DNA of 64,000 nt from Bradysia coprophila (taxonomy: Eukaryota > Arthropoda > Insecta > Diptera > Sciaridae). The stretch is from contig NW_023503584.1 of assembly GCF_014529535.1 (NCBI RefSeq), positions 3,890,832 through 3,954,831 on the forward strand, given 5' to 3'. Below the pieces are notes generated by a model. It ran no database searches and was not told the origin of the DNA. It saw only the letters and a program-made list of their open reading frames with translations. The position numbers were made by a program, and so were the translations under genes. Positions 33,314 through 44,200 of the stretch are shown in pieces. How positions within the stretch are numbered: the first letter of the stretch is position 1; the number at the start of each line of letters is the position of its first letter.

Positions 33314-34510
33314 ATGTGCAGCAATAACGAAGATGACACCGTAGCTGCAATGATAAAAGCAGAAGTGGAACCGATAAACTTCCAAGAAACCTGCAAAAAG
33401 TGCAATGAATCCAAAGTGGCAGTGAAACTGAAGTTTAAAGAGGCCCAATGCGAGAAATGCTTTCTGGCTTATGTGCGTCACAAATTTCGTGCCTCATTAG
33501 GATCCACAAAAATTGTCGGTCGTGGTTCAACCATACTGATTATTTATGATGGCAAGCCGAAATCATCGGTTCTGTTGGACATGCTACGATTTGCATTTTT
33601 CCAAGACACGTACAAGAAACTACACTTCGAGCCGTATGTACTGTACATCGATGATTCGGCAGTATTCAACTTAACCGACGAACAAAGATGTGACCAACTA
33701 CAACGTGTAAAGGTTCTGCTGGAACAATATGGTTTCAAGGCGTACGGTACATCAATTACGGATTCGACGAATTGCTTGCAAAGCTTTGAAGACTACATGA
33801 AACAGGCCATTCCCAATGACGAGGTCATAGAATTCAAAACAAAATTTCACTCAACCGGATCGCATACGTCTGCTGACGACTACATTGGCAACATTCGAAC
33901 GAATATCATTCGCAAAGTTGCCTCGAAGTTGAATGCAAATTTTGCATTTACATCGGAGATCGAATCCGATTTGGCTAAAATATTCCTCACAAATGTAACG
34001 CTGGGTCGTGGCGGTTCTGTTTGTCAAGATATCGCCTTTTGTGACACTCGTGGTGCAGTTCCGATCATTCGACCGATTAGAAATTTGGATGTGGCTGAAG
34101 TCGATCATTACATCAAATTCAACAAGATCGAATGCCTGGACGTACACGCAATGGACATTGACGGCATGTTTGAGAAGAGTTTGCAAAATGTGACGAAATC
34201 GTTCATCGATGAACTGCAAACGAACTATCCATCGACCATTTCGACGATATTCCGAACTGGAGATAAGATATCCGGCATTTGGGACGATAAAGGTGAAGTG
34301 GTCGTGGACGGGAAGTGTACGTTTTGTGGATCAGGAATTGGTGCTAAGAAAAGTGAGACGATTCAAGCGTTGGAATATTCGCGTTTCGTTTCTGAGAATA
34401 CGTGTGATGTCAGGCTGAACTTTGTTAGTGACGATAGAGGCGATTTATCAAAATGCTACGGCTGTAGGAATATTTTTAAGGATTTGCTAATCTCAAATGA
34501 ATCTGAATAA
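33314..34510 (+). CDS. CTU2: Cytoplasmic tRNA 2-thiolation protein 2
   Basis: A single uninterrupted frame of 398 residues. CTU2/Ncs2 pairs with CTU1/Ncs6 to add sulfur to the wobble uridine (U34) of Lys, Glu and Gln tRNAs in the cytosol. Paired cysteines near the N-terminus (C27-KK-C30 and C46-EK-C49) and the C-terminus (C335-TF-C338 and C381-YG-C384) are family zinc-type motifs. The middle has STILIIYDGKPKSSVLLDML, the degenerate ATP-PPase-like loop of CTU2, and later GRGGSV and AVPIIRPIRNLDVAEVDHY. Length agrees with the insect family (about 400). An AATAAA overlaps the stop codon (34506-34511). CTU1 is not in this window. Confidence 0.95.
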   Translation: MCSNNEDDTVAAMIKAEVEPINFQETCKKCNESKVAVKLKFKEAQCEKCFLAYVRHKFRASLGSTKIVGRGSTILIIYDGKPKSSVLLDMLRFAFFQDTYKKLHFEPYVLYIDDSAVFNLTDEQRCDQLQRVKVLLEQYGFKAYGTSITDSTNCLQSFEDYMKQAIPNDEVIEFKTKFHSTGSHTSADDYIGNIRTNIIRKVASKLNANFAFTSEIESDLAKIFLTNVTLGRGGSVCQDIAFCDTRGAVPIIRPIRNLDVAEVDHYIKFNKIECLDVHAMDIDGMFEKSLQNVTKSFIDELQTNYPSTISTIFRTGDKISGIWDDKGEVVVDGKCTFCGSGIGAKKSETIQALEYSRFVSENTCDVRLNFVSDDRGDLSKCYGCRNIFKDLLISNESE

Positions 34511-34869
34511 ATATTGGAGCTGTCGGAATGGATTCGATGTTTTCATTTGGATTGGAATTATTGCTCAAGTAGGAAATCAGCGATTGAATGCAATACGGAT
34601 CTGTGGATTGGAACTTTGGTAGACTAAAGCACACCCATGGATTAGTTCTTCACACTCCGGGATAGCACCGAAGCACACAAATTTGAATTGTGGACAATCT
34701 GCACCTTCCTCCCATTTTCTAATTATTATTTTTTTGAAAAAAAGGACAGCGAAGCTCAGAGTTCAGGTTCAACCCGTCAAGGACTCAACCTTAACCGGAA
34801 ATTTTCATCATGGAACAAATCGGGTTCAAGTACTCTGAAATTTTTACACCAGAAATCATAAACTTACAG

Positions 34870-34975
34870 GGGTCGTTCTTGTCCTTATTTCCTTATTTTT
34901 CCTACTTTTCGAGAATTGTCCTTATTTTGTCCTTACTGTACTAATTGTCCTTATTTTCTGTTTGAATTTTTATGA
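34870..34975. repeat. GTCCTTATTT-rich repeat, left block
   Basis: Four to five copies of (ATT)GTCCTTATTT within about 100 bp. The same motif, in the same orientation, recurs at 37905-37980. The two blocks bracket the elements at 35169-37861 and may be halves of one interrupted repeat. Confidence 0.55.
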
Positions 34976-35168
34976 TTGTTTTTGTTCACAGAACAGAATC
35001 AAAAAATAGATAAAAGTATGAGTAGCTCTAAATAATTTTATTTTCTTTAATTTTCCAACGCAACATCTGTATGGAAAAATCAAAATGTGATTTAAAAAAA
35101 AGTTAGGCACCCTATAACTGAAACAAAAAATTGTAAAGAAAAAATCAAGCTAAACGCAAAAACCATAA

Positions 35169-36966
35169 TAGTAGGGCTCACTAGCTGCATTTTGGTGCAT
35201 TTTGGTATAAAAACGTGAATTTTTTACGATTGATAAATATGCATTTGGGGATTCCAAAACGATTAGGAGACTTTGAAAAAGTGACCTCTAGCGCCATCTA
35301 CATCCGGTTGAAGTTTTCGATGCAGAGGTAACTTTGATGAATTTCTGTGTAGCTGCAATCGAAGCAACGCAGGTGATATTGGTCTCAAACGAAAGCTAAG
35401 GGTTCAAAGTTTTTTTTAGTGCAAAAAAATTTCACGAATTTTCCGATTTTCCCGTAGTTTTACCGAATTTTCATAAAAATGATATTTTAAAACTGAGGTG
35501 AAACTTAAGTAATTTTTAAAATTGATTCAGAAAAGTTTTTTTTCTTCGCTATTATCGTTGCACATTCAGTTTCCAAACTTTTGACGATGAAAAAGTTTTT
35601 GGATGTTCCGCAGCAGTGGTAACTAGTTTCAGTTTTCATCGAAAATTTGATCCCTTTTGCATGGCGAATTTTTTTCGTAAATTCGACTAGTTAGTACTGG
35701 GAATGCTAGGCATGATCTAAAAACAAAATAAAACCAGTTTTTCGATTTTTAAAAAAATATTAAGTTTCCGAAATCTGCTAAAATCTGTAAATTTTCCTCC
35801 TTCGGCGAACTTTGACAGACCCTAAAAAATGCATAAACGTTTCAAACAGCACAAGATTACTTATAATGCTATGCTGGGACCCTCAGCTTTCAAACGATAC
35901 CAAACACTCTACCTCCGGATCAAAGGATGTATGCCTTGTGATGTGAGATATGTGGTTGGACCCGATTTCAAGCAAATTTCGAAATATATGAGAGGTAAGT
36001 GGAAAAGCTGCAAAAATCATTTTTAAAAGGATATTGATTAGAAAACGGAAGTTGTCAAAAGCTGACTCACCCAAAATAATTAAAATCATTTTTGTTTTGC
36101 CTTTTCCACTTACCTCTCATATATTTCGAAATTTGCTTGAAATCGGGTCCAAACACATATCTCACATCACAGGTCATACATCCTTTGATCCGGTTGTGGA
36201 GGGTTTGGTGTCGTTTGAAAGCTGAGGGTCCAAGCATAGCATTATAAGTAATCTTGTGCTGTTTCAAACGTTTATGGATTTTTTAGGGTCTGTCAAAGTT
36301 CGCCGAAGGAGGAAAATTTACAGATTTTAGCAGATTTCGGAAACTTATTATTTTTTTTAAATCGAAAAACTGGTTTTATTTTGTTTTTAGATCATGCCTA
36401 GCATTTCCAGTACTAGTCTCATTAAATTTACGAAAAAAAATTTCGCCGAAAAAAATTCGTCATGCAAAAGGGATCAAATTTTCGATGAAAACTGAAACTA
36501 GTTACCACTGCTGCGGAACATCCAAAAACTTTTTCATCGTTAAAAGTTTGGAAACTGAATGTGCAACGATAATAGCGAAGAAAAAAAACTTTTCTGAATC
36601 AATTTTAAAAATTACTTAAGTTTCACCTCAGTTTTAAAATATCATTTTTATGAAAATTCGGTAAAACTACGGACAAATCGGAAAATTCGTGAAATTTTTT
36701 TGCACTAAAAAAAACTTTGAACCCTTAGCTTTCGTTTGAGACCAATATCACCTGCGTAGCTTCGATTCCCGCTACACAGAAATTCATCAAAGTTACCTCT
36801 GCATCGAAAACTTCAACCGGATGTAGATGGCGCTAGAGGTCACTTTTTCAAAGTCTCCTAATTGTTTTTGATTCCCCAAATCTACATTTATCAATGGTAG
36901 AAAATTCACGCTTTTATACCAAAATGCACCAAAAAATGTATTTTGTTCAACTAGTCAGCCCTACTA
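35169..36966. mobile_element. 1.8-kb palindromic foldback element
   Basis: Nearly the whole 1798 bp is one inverted repeat: arms of about 860-880 bp around a short spacer near 36020-36090. The ends are TAGTAGGGCTCACTAG and CTAGTCAGCCCTACTA. The arms are highly similar, with scattered substitutions. Mirrored frames of about 65 codons appear on both strands but resemble no transposase. A diverged partial relative lies in the Tpc1 intron (21710-21920). The element is non-autonomous. Confidence 0.9.
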
Positions 36967-37861
36967 TAAGGTAAGCGGGGGTATAGCTGACCGTGCAGGT
37001 GTACCTGACCAGCTACATTATTTATCAGTTTTGGAAAATAATTACAAATGAACGTTATAATTAATCTTTAGAGCCTAAAGATTAATTTTTTCATGAAAAT
37101 AATGCGATTATTATGTTTACTTATTTGATACAACCATAAAATGAAACCAGTGCACCATCTCAGTACAAAGTTGCACATTTCTTAAGAAAATCGTAAGATC
37201 GGTATGGTCTAATTTAAGGTTTTTATTGACAAAAGAATTATTAATAGACAAAGTTTTGGTGTTTTTAGGTAGTAAATAGTTCGACAATTAATATTATTAA
37301 CATAAATAGCGTCTAAAAGTTAATATTTGATTAATTACATGGTGGTCAAAACATTGCATCAAAAATATGCCATGTTTGTGTAGTTGACCGCACCAAATTC
37401 CGTACATTTTTCTTGATGTGACAAATTCACCTTCCATGTGCATTGTTGTGTACAAAATGATGTGATTAAAATTCGTTGATATTTTGTGTTTTTATGAGTT
37501 TTTATCATTGAAATTGGTTAATATCAGTGAATTAAGAGTGAAAATGTGTCGAATAATGCGAAATTATTGCGAAAAATGTCTTAATTTTGTAGCGGTCAAC
37601 TACTGCAACAAGACTGGTCAGGCATACAAACATCCGTTTTTTAGTGGTCAGCTACTGCATCGAAAACAGTGCTTCAGTAAAATCAGTTTTTTACAATAAA
37701 AATTAATTAATTGTCAATATTTCTGATATTCTACGGAATGGGAACAGATCAAATTAAATTCTGACGAAGGGAAAACTTAGCTTCATCGAAATCATCCTGA
37801 GATACTGATGACCAAAGTTGAAAAATTGCTTAGACGGTCAGCTACTACCTCGCTTACCTTA
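36967..37861. mobile_element. Inverted-repeat element with reiterated terminal motif
   Basis: The left end TAAGGTAAGCGGGGGTATAG, continuing CTGACCGT, is matched at the right by ACGGTCAGCTACTACCTCGCTTACCTTA. Sub-motifs of the ends (GGTCAGCTACT or its complement) recur inside near 37010, 37380, 37593 and 37637. It starts where the palindrome ends. No conserved transposase frame. Confidence 0.7.
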
Positions 37862-37904
37862 CAACTTTCTTTCGCAAATAAAATACTTCTTTCAAGCGAA
37901 ATTG

Positions 37905-37985
37905 CTCTTATTTTCAGTTCAAAATTGTCCTTAGAATGTCCTCATTTTTGCATTTAAATTGTCCTTATTTCCTTATAAGGACGAA
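37905..37985. repeat. GTCCTTATTT-rich repeat, right block
   Basis: Copies of (A)ATTGTCCTTA and GTCCTTATTTCCTTATAAGGAC, in the same orientation as the block at 34870-34975. Confidence 0.5.
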
Positions 37986-39028
37986 TCGAATTTCAGTACG
38001 AGCCCTGAAACTTTCACGAAAAATTTCGAGTTACCCGAACGCGACCTGGTCCACTCCGAAAATTTCAGGTTCCGGTCGAACTCGAAATCGAAAATTTCAG
38101 ACTGAAGTTCGAACCTGAAATCTTCGTTCAAGTTCAAGTCGAAATTAGGTTCAGGTTCCAGTTAGACTAAGCCCATTACGTTCCTAGTATTAGTAGGACA
38201 TTCTATATTTTTGACGTTACGCTTTGGCAATGGATCATTAGAGTACATATAATGAGTGGTGTTCCTTGGTCAAGATTAGAATTTCTGTCCCAATCTGCTG
38301 TAGAGAAAAACTGAATGTCAATTTTCAATGCTCAATTTATTAATTTCACGCTGAAGGAATACGAATTTCTCTAAATTTATTAGATATCTTACTATGCCTC
38401 AATTGAGTTGACTTTGTCCACATTTCCGACGATGTATGTGAAACGTAATTCACGTAGATTCTCCATCCGAGATAGAGCTTCAAAGACCTGATGTAGAACA
38501 CCATGTGACGAATTTTTTCACTGCTTCGACAATCATGTTTTTTAAATTTTAGGGGCTTCCATTGCACCATGGGACCGAATTTGTGTACCATTGCTACAAG
38601 AATTCTAACCACTACCAATTGCAACTCCAACCAGTTTTTAGCTATTCTGTCTGTAGGCTGGATGAGCTATGTTCCACTGTCACCGACGGTACGAGCGGAA
38701 ATCAAAAAAATTTTGTGGAACCTTGTTCACGGCTCCCCGAGCTGACTTATATTAAAAGTGCATCCAAATGCTCAATTAAAATCAATTCAATTGCACCGTG
38801 GATTATAAAAGATATTTTTCATGGTTTAACTTTCAATGGTGTATTTCCTTCGCTTTATCGTCGGGATTTATAATTATCAGCCAATCAGAAATCACAATTT
38901 ATTTTGATGAAATAAGGCTTAATGGCCTGACGCCAATCGATAAGTTTATTTTTAAAAGATAAACCGAAGATATAACAATTGCTTTTGACAATTCAGTTTG
39001 TGAGAAGCTATTAGAACACCAATTTTAA
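37986..39028. other. Intergenic, no supported gene
   Basis: 38000-38170 is rich in TTCAGGTTC/GAACCTGAA-type motifs, reminiscent of the ACCTGA repeats. A 103-codon frame at 38562-38873 has no recognisable domain. Confidence 0.5.
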
Positions 39029-40151
39029 ATGTTGAAATTCTTAACAATAATAATCGTACTTCTGCAAATATCGACTTGGATGGGTGAATTGCAAGGTAAT
39101 TTTATTTAAAAACTTATAAGATCGAATAGCGGCCACCGTTTCCTTGCCCTGACTCCGAAATCAGTCTTTTTTTAAAAAAAAAAAAACGTTGAAAGAGTTT
39201 CAGCCCCAATTTCGAAACCCACAAATCTTCGGATGTACGAGGACTCCAGGACAAAAAATGTCAGAATTTGATAAAATCCGTCAAGATCTAATAGTTGGGA
39301 AGAGGAGGAAGCAGTAGGTATGAAACTTTTATCTAGCAAGAGGAGTCTAAAATCTTTCGGATAATAATTATTTGTCTGATACTGCTCTCATCTGTAGCTC
39401 CTCAATATGCCAGCAACCAAAGCTGCGCAACAAATTTCCGTAAAATTCTTTAAAAAGTTCCTTGAAATTTCAAAACTCTGCAATCAAACTATTGCCCTAC
39501 ACCACAACCGCAAACTAACGGGCGGCCATGATAAAAGACTGTAAGAGGCAATTGTTTCCGAAAACAACGACTAATAACGGTTTATGCCTCCCAACATAGA
39601 TAGCACTCTCTCCTAATATGAATTTTATTTCGAATATTTCTTATAGATGCCATGCCATCTACGCCAATGCGAAATAAGGAATTCGTTTTGGGAATTTTCT
39701 TCAGGGTATATAAGGAGCCAAGTCTGTCACACGGCAGTTTTTATTTATTTTTAAACCTCAGGCTAATAGAGCGACGCAGTTTTGTCGATTCTATGGAATG
39801 CAATTGGCGAGCATTGACTCTCAGTCGGAGCATAACGCTGTTGTGGGCTTAATTACAGACTAAAGTAACTAAAATTTTGAACTTGCTGGTGGGATCGATT
39901 AACATGTAACATTCATTTTCGGGATGAGAAATGAAAGATTTTGGATATCAGGAAATGACCTTGCGTCCGAAGGTAACTTCTTTTGGATGGCAAACGGTCA
40001 ACCATTAACGTATACGAATTGGTTTAGTGGTGAACCGAACCATATTGGCATTGAACGTTGTGGAATAGGAACGCTGCAACAAATCCAATTATGTGGAACA
40101 ATTTTTTTTTGCACCAGTGAGCTATTTTTCATCTGCGAAAAATTTGTTTAG
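39029..40151 (+). pseudogene. C-type lectin relic (secreted, insect CTL type)
   Basis: Exon 1 (39029-39095) encodes a signal peptide, MLKFLTIIIVLLQISTW. Exon 2 (39647-39705) reads MPSTPMRNKEFVLGIFFR. Exon 3 from 39762 has ANRATQFCRFYGMQLASIDS, and from about 39924 RFWISGNDLASEGNFFWM and YTNWFSGEPNH, ending FFICEKFV. These are the conserved blocks of a C-type lectin domain. Between QSEHNAVVGLITD and RFWISG the frame has several stops (first TAA near 39850). A GTAACT donor-like site there has no AG acceptor in frame. After ERC (about 40063) the expected WN...MWNNFF pattern is in the +1 frame, and the normal frame returns in a run of nine T (40102-40110). A stop plus two compensating shifts indicate a decayed gene, unless the assembly is wrong here. 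Confidence 0.7.
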
Positions 40152-40492
40152 AAAAAAGAGCGAAGATCAAAAAACCAAAAAACAAACGAGCCACATATAT
40201 GTAGTGTCAAATCGTCAAGTATTTTTGCGGAACTACAATATACTGTAGAACTATGACAGGTTTTATAGCACATACGGGATGTCTTTCCTTTCCGGAAATA
40301 AGTGGATGATTGTGTACGTGAAACTATTGTTATGAATGCCAGTGAGTTGTGCATTATATATATCAGTACAATTATAGGTGGTCATGGAGTCATATAATCC
40401 CCTCTGTTATGAACAGGGGATTTAATTGAGTTAGTTGAAGACCAATAAATAACTTGTAAGAGCGTAAGTGTAAGACACGTTGGACGGGTATC

Positions 40493-40666
40493 GAGGAGTT
40501 TCGCGCCAGCGTCATTCACAAATGATTCACAAAATCAATTTTCCCTTTTACAAAATGCCATAAAATGACACATTTTGAATGATACCGGCGCGAAATTCTT
40601 AGCAGCCGTTTGGTTTGCCGTAGAAAAATGGATCCATTTTTTTATTTTTCTATGGCAAACCAAACA
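40493..40666. mobile_element. Two adjacent hairpin elements
   Basis: 40493-40602: GAGGAGTTTCGCGCC... pairs with GGCGCGAAATTCTTAG. 40608-40666: GTTTGGTTTGCCGTAGAAAAAT pairs with ATTTTTCTATGGCAAACCAAAC around GGATCC. They are five bases apart and have no coding content. Confidence 0.65.
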
Positions 40667-40872
40667 CCTACCTAATACAATTTATCGAAGGGCGAATTCA
40701 GTTGCCGTCTATAATTTGGTTCTGTAAATTTAAATTGCGTAATTCAGTTGAGATTTTGGATGAAACTGAACAGAACTTAAAAAAATTGTGGTCAGCCTAA
40801 ATATTTGTGATGGCACAAATATTTGTGTTAAAACAAAAACTGAACGAATTTCAAAAAATATTGTGATAGCGC

Positions 40873-41204
40873 AGGCTAGGAACAGGTCAAGTTTACCTGA
40901 ACCTGACCTGAAAATACCTGAACCTGTTTCGACCTGAACCTGATTCAATCAACTTTGACCTGACCTGATTTTACCTGAAACCTGATTAGAAGTATCAGGT
41001 CTGACCTGACCTGAAACCTGACAGGTTGGCCTGCAAATTTGTATGAAAAAATCAGGTCAACCTGAAACCTGACCTGACAGGTTTCATAAATTCAGGTTCA
41101 TATCAGGTCAGGTTTCTTCATAAATTAAAACCTGACCTGACCTGAAGTTTCAGGTCAGTCACTTTTTTGACTACAGTCGACCTCGGTCGACCGATTCCTA
41201 GCCT
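40873..41204. mobile_element. Element packed with ACCTGA/AGGTCA motifs
   Basis: Bounded by a perfect 10-bp inverted repeat, AGGCTAGGAA and TTCCTAGCCT. The interior is largely runs of ACCTGACCTGA and CAGGTCAGGT, with about a dozen AGGTCA/TGACCT hexamers in about 330 bp. The same composition occurs at 22030-22275. No open frame of note. Confidence 0.65.
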
Positions 41205-44200
41205 TATTTGTGCCACCACAAAATTTGTCAACACAAAAATTGTCACTATCTTAAACGGGGTAACAATCGCCTGATCTCACCGTCTGAAAACCTGTATCAA
41301 AACAGAGTGCCCGATTTTTTTATGTATTTTTTTTTTAATGAAAGGGATAAATGGGTCCTTACTACCTTAGTCCACTCTTCGTCCTGGCTGTAAAGTTCGC
41401 TTTGGTTGGAATTTTCCATTTTGTCAGTAAGTTACAAATAACTGTTCCCCCCGAAAGTGAGGTGAATTTCAGAATTTTTCGATTTCATTTAAAGTTTTTT
41501 TTTAAGTTTTTCTGAATTTTTGAAATCAAGTGGAAATATTGGAATTTCGAGTGAAATTTTTGAAATGTCGAAGAGGAAATTTAATTGAGTAGGATTGAAT
41601 ACTTGGCTTACCTTGACTTCGCTTCAATATAATTTCCTTAAGTTTTATTTGTATTTTTGATTTGACATTATCACTTATGGAACCACTGAGTTTCTGGAAT
41701 TTTTGGAAATTGAAGTTACTGAAATTAAACAGTGGTTTGTTTGTTTCCCCCTGCGCTATGAATCAATCGTCCAAGCCAGATGATATACACATAACGATAC
41801 ACAAGAAAGGAAAACAATCAAACCGTAACATGATTTAATTTTTATTTTTCCATCGCCTATTGATATAATGTCTTATAAAATAGAACTAAAAACATAGTTA
41901 GGATTGAAGTTGATTCAATTTTTAGCTGTATCTGCTACCTATATCGATACCAAAAATTAAATCTTTCAATCTTTTACATGAAGAGAGAATAGCTATATCG
42001 ATCACAATGTAATTTATAATATAGTATAGAGATGAATGTGTATGTATAATCTATATATGGATGTAGGTACCTCAATAAAAATCAATATGCTTTTTCGGTT
42101 CGTTTATTATCATTTTTTTTTCTTTTTTAAATATTCAATTCATTGCGAAAAGTCTTAAAGTTACACACAATAATATATTATCATTTAATTCCAAAGGAAT
42201 GTACATAAATATCTCTCAGACTTAACTTGTTCGACAATACTTTTTTCCCGTTCAATTTTATATCGGAACGGTTGTGTGTGGTTGCATAATATCGGGAACG
42301 GTTGAATAAGCACATATCGAACACACATACACCTTTTTCCTATGGCTTTCAGTTTATCGTTTTTAACTTCCTATCAAGAGATTTAAAAGTTTAGAAAATA
42401 TTCCCGAACATGACACATGCATAATACCATTGCCGGCATTGTAGCAAACTTTTCGACCGATATCATTTTATTTTTAGGTAAAATATTATTTTTGTTGTTG
42501 TTGTGTTGAAACTTTGCGGCGTTTTTATTCAATGCCCCACAACCATCATCCTCCGGTGAATGGAAAACATTTTCCATCTAAGTTGTTCTGTTTTCCATCA
42601 GAAGATTATAAATATTTATCTACGTGTTTGGGAGGTATACTGACTGACACAAATGTTCTGTGTGTAGTATTGTGAAGCACGAATGTAAAGAAACTTTTTT
42701 CGTTCATTAAACGTTTAGTTGCCGATCAGAAATCTTATGAAACTCGAATGAGAGTAACGAGATTTAATGGAATATTTTTTCCATTGTCAGAAGACATTGT
42801 CTAGTGCAACATTTTAATTGAAAAACGTTTAAATTAAATGATTTTGTTAAAAGTAAGGTAAGATTTTTTTCTTTGCAGGAAGAACTATCGTAAAGTTATT
42901 TTGCAAACTTGTCTGATGTGAAGTAGAGTGCACTTCAACGATAAGTTCTTTTTTGTATAAATAAGCATAGGCAGATACAATACTGAAACTTTCTCTACCA
43001 ATTTTGTTTTCTAACTTCATGAAGCGTCATAGCACTGCTGTTAGCATTAACACTCGTACTTCAAACGTCAAAGTATACCCTCGATACATTCATACATTCA
43101 AACATGTACAATTGTATACATTGAGTGTTTTTACTTACAATGCTTGACTCCTAGCCGCAATGATGCAGTGGTGATTTCATCTGCCTACTAATATTTTCGA
43201 TTTTAATGCTAGGAGAAGTGCTATGGAAGGATATAAATTTATGAAGAGTCTAAACTACTGAAGGTTCAGTATTCCTTAAGGAAATTAACTCTTCTCAAGA
43301 AATTGAACTTCTCGATGGTTAACTTTGAAGCTCTGAACTCCAAGGGTGTGACATCGTCACGAATCTAAACGTCTCCAAAGTCTACACTTGACAAGATTCT
43401 AAATTCCTCATAAAATTTTCTTCTCTAGATCCTTTCCTTTTTCTTTCTAACAGATGTCACTCGCCGAGTATATAACTTCTCGTGGACTACGCTCGTCAAC
43501 AAAAAAATTAAGTTACCTCGACTACAATGTTTCATTGAATATCAGTTTGTTCCAATGATAACTAATTTGTGTGGTGAGCAATGATGAAATGCAAATGAAC
43601 CTGAATGAGAGCGCCTATTATGAAATTATCGCTTCTACAATTGTATGCTAATTCGATCCGATTTATTCCACATAAAATATCAACACTACAGAACGTAGCG
43701 CTTGTATAGAATATATTGTAATGTCGATATTTATCACATATCGAATTTATATAACTAATTGGACTGCAATTGATAGAATTGATACAGAACACTTTTTGAC
43801 AGTATCCACATCGTGTGCATCATTCGGAGCTGAGTAAGCCCATGAAAAAATGGGCCAAAAATGAACGGAGAATTCAAAAGATTATCTTCATCGGACTTGA
43901 CTACCTTTCTTGTAACACCGGTTAAAACAAATTGTGAGTCAAACTCCTTACAACTAACAGTTCGATTCACTCACTCAATTACATCGTTTAGCATGTTTGG
44001 AAAATGTGAATTGAAACCTGTGGAGAGTTTCTCTCTACAGGTAGCTATGTTATTTACTGCTTTGATGGAATCACGTAACTATCAGATATAACACGTGCAG
44101 AAACATGAGAGTAATTCGTTTATGTTAATAACTTTGATTGCACATTATGTATATCGTTATCGCACCTATAAGGTGACTTAGTCGTTCGTCCCATGAGTCA

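Noticed and set aside
35829-36267. Mirrored frames of about 65 codons near the centre of the palindrome
   Set aside because: They are the same arm read from both strands, too short, and lack transposase motifs.
37484-37699. Cys-containing 71-codon frame inside the second inverted-repeat element
   Set aside because: Considered as a remnant of a pogo/Tc1 DNA-binding domain, but no helix-turn-helix or catalytic motif is visible.
38562-38873. 103-codon plus-strand frame
   Set aside because: No signal peptide, domain or splice context, and composition like the surrounding non-coding DNA.
41350-41450. Hydrophobic mini-frame (MGPYYLSPLFVLAVKFALVG) followed by a donor-like CAGTAAGT
   Set aside because: No compatible downstream exon found on the plus strand. 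A chance match in AT-rich DNA is likely.
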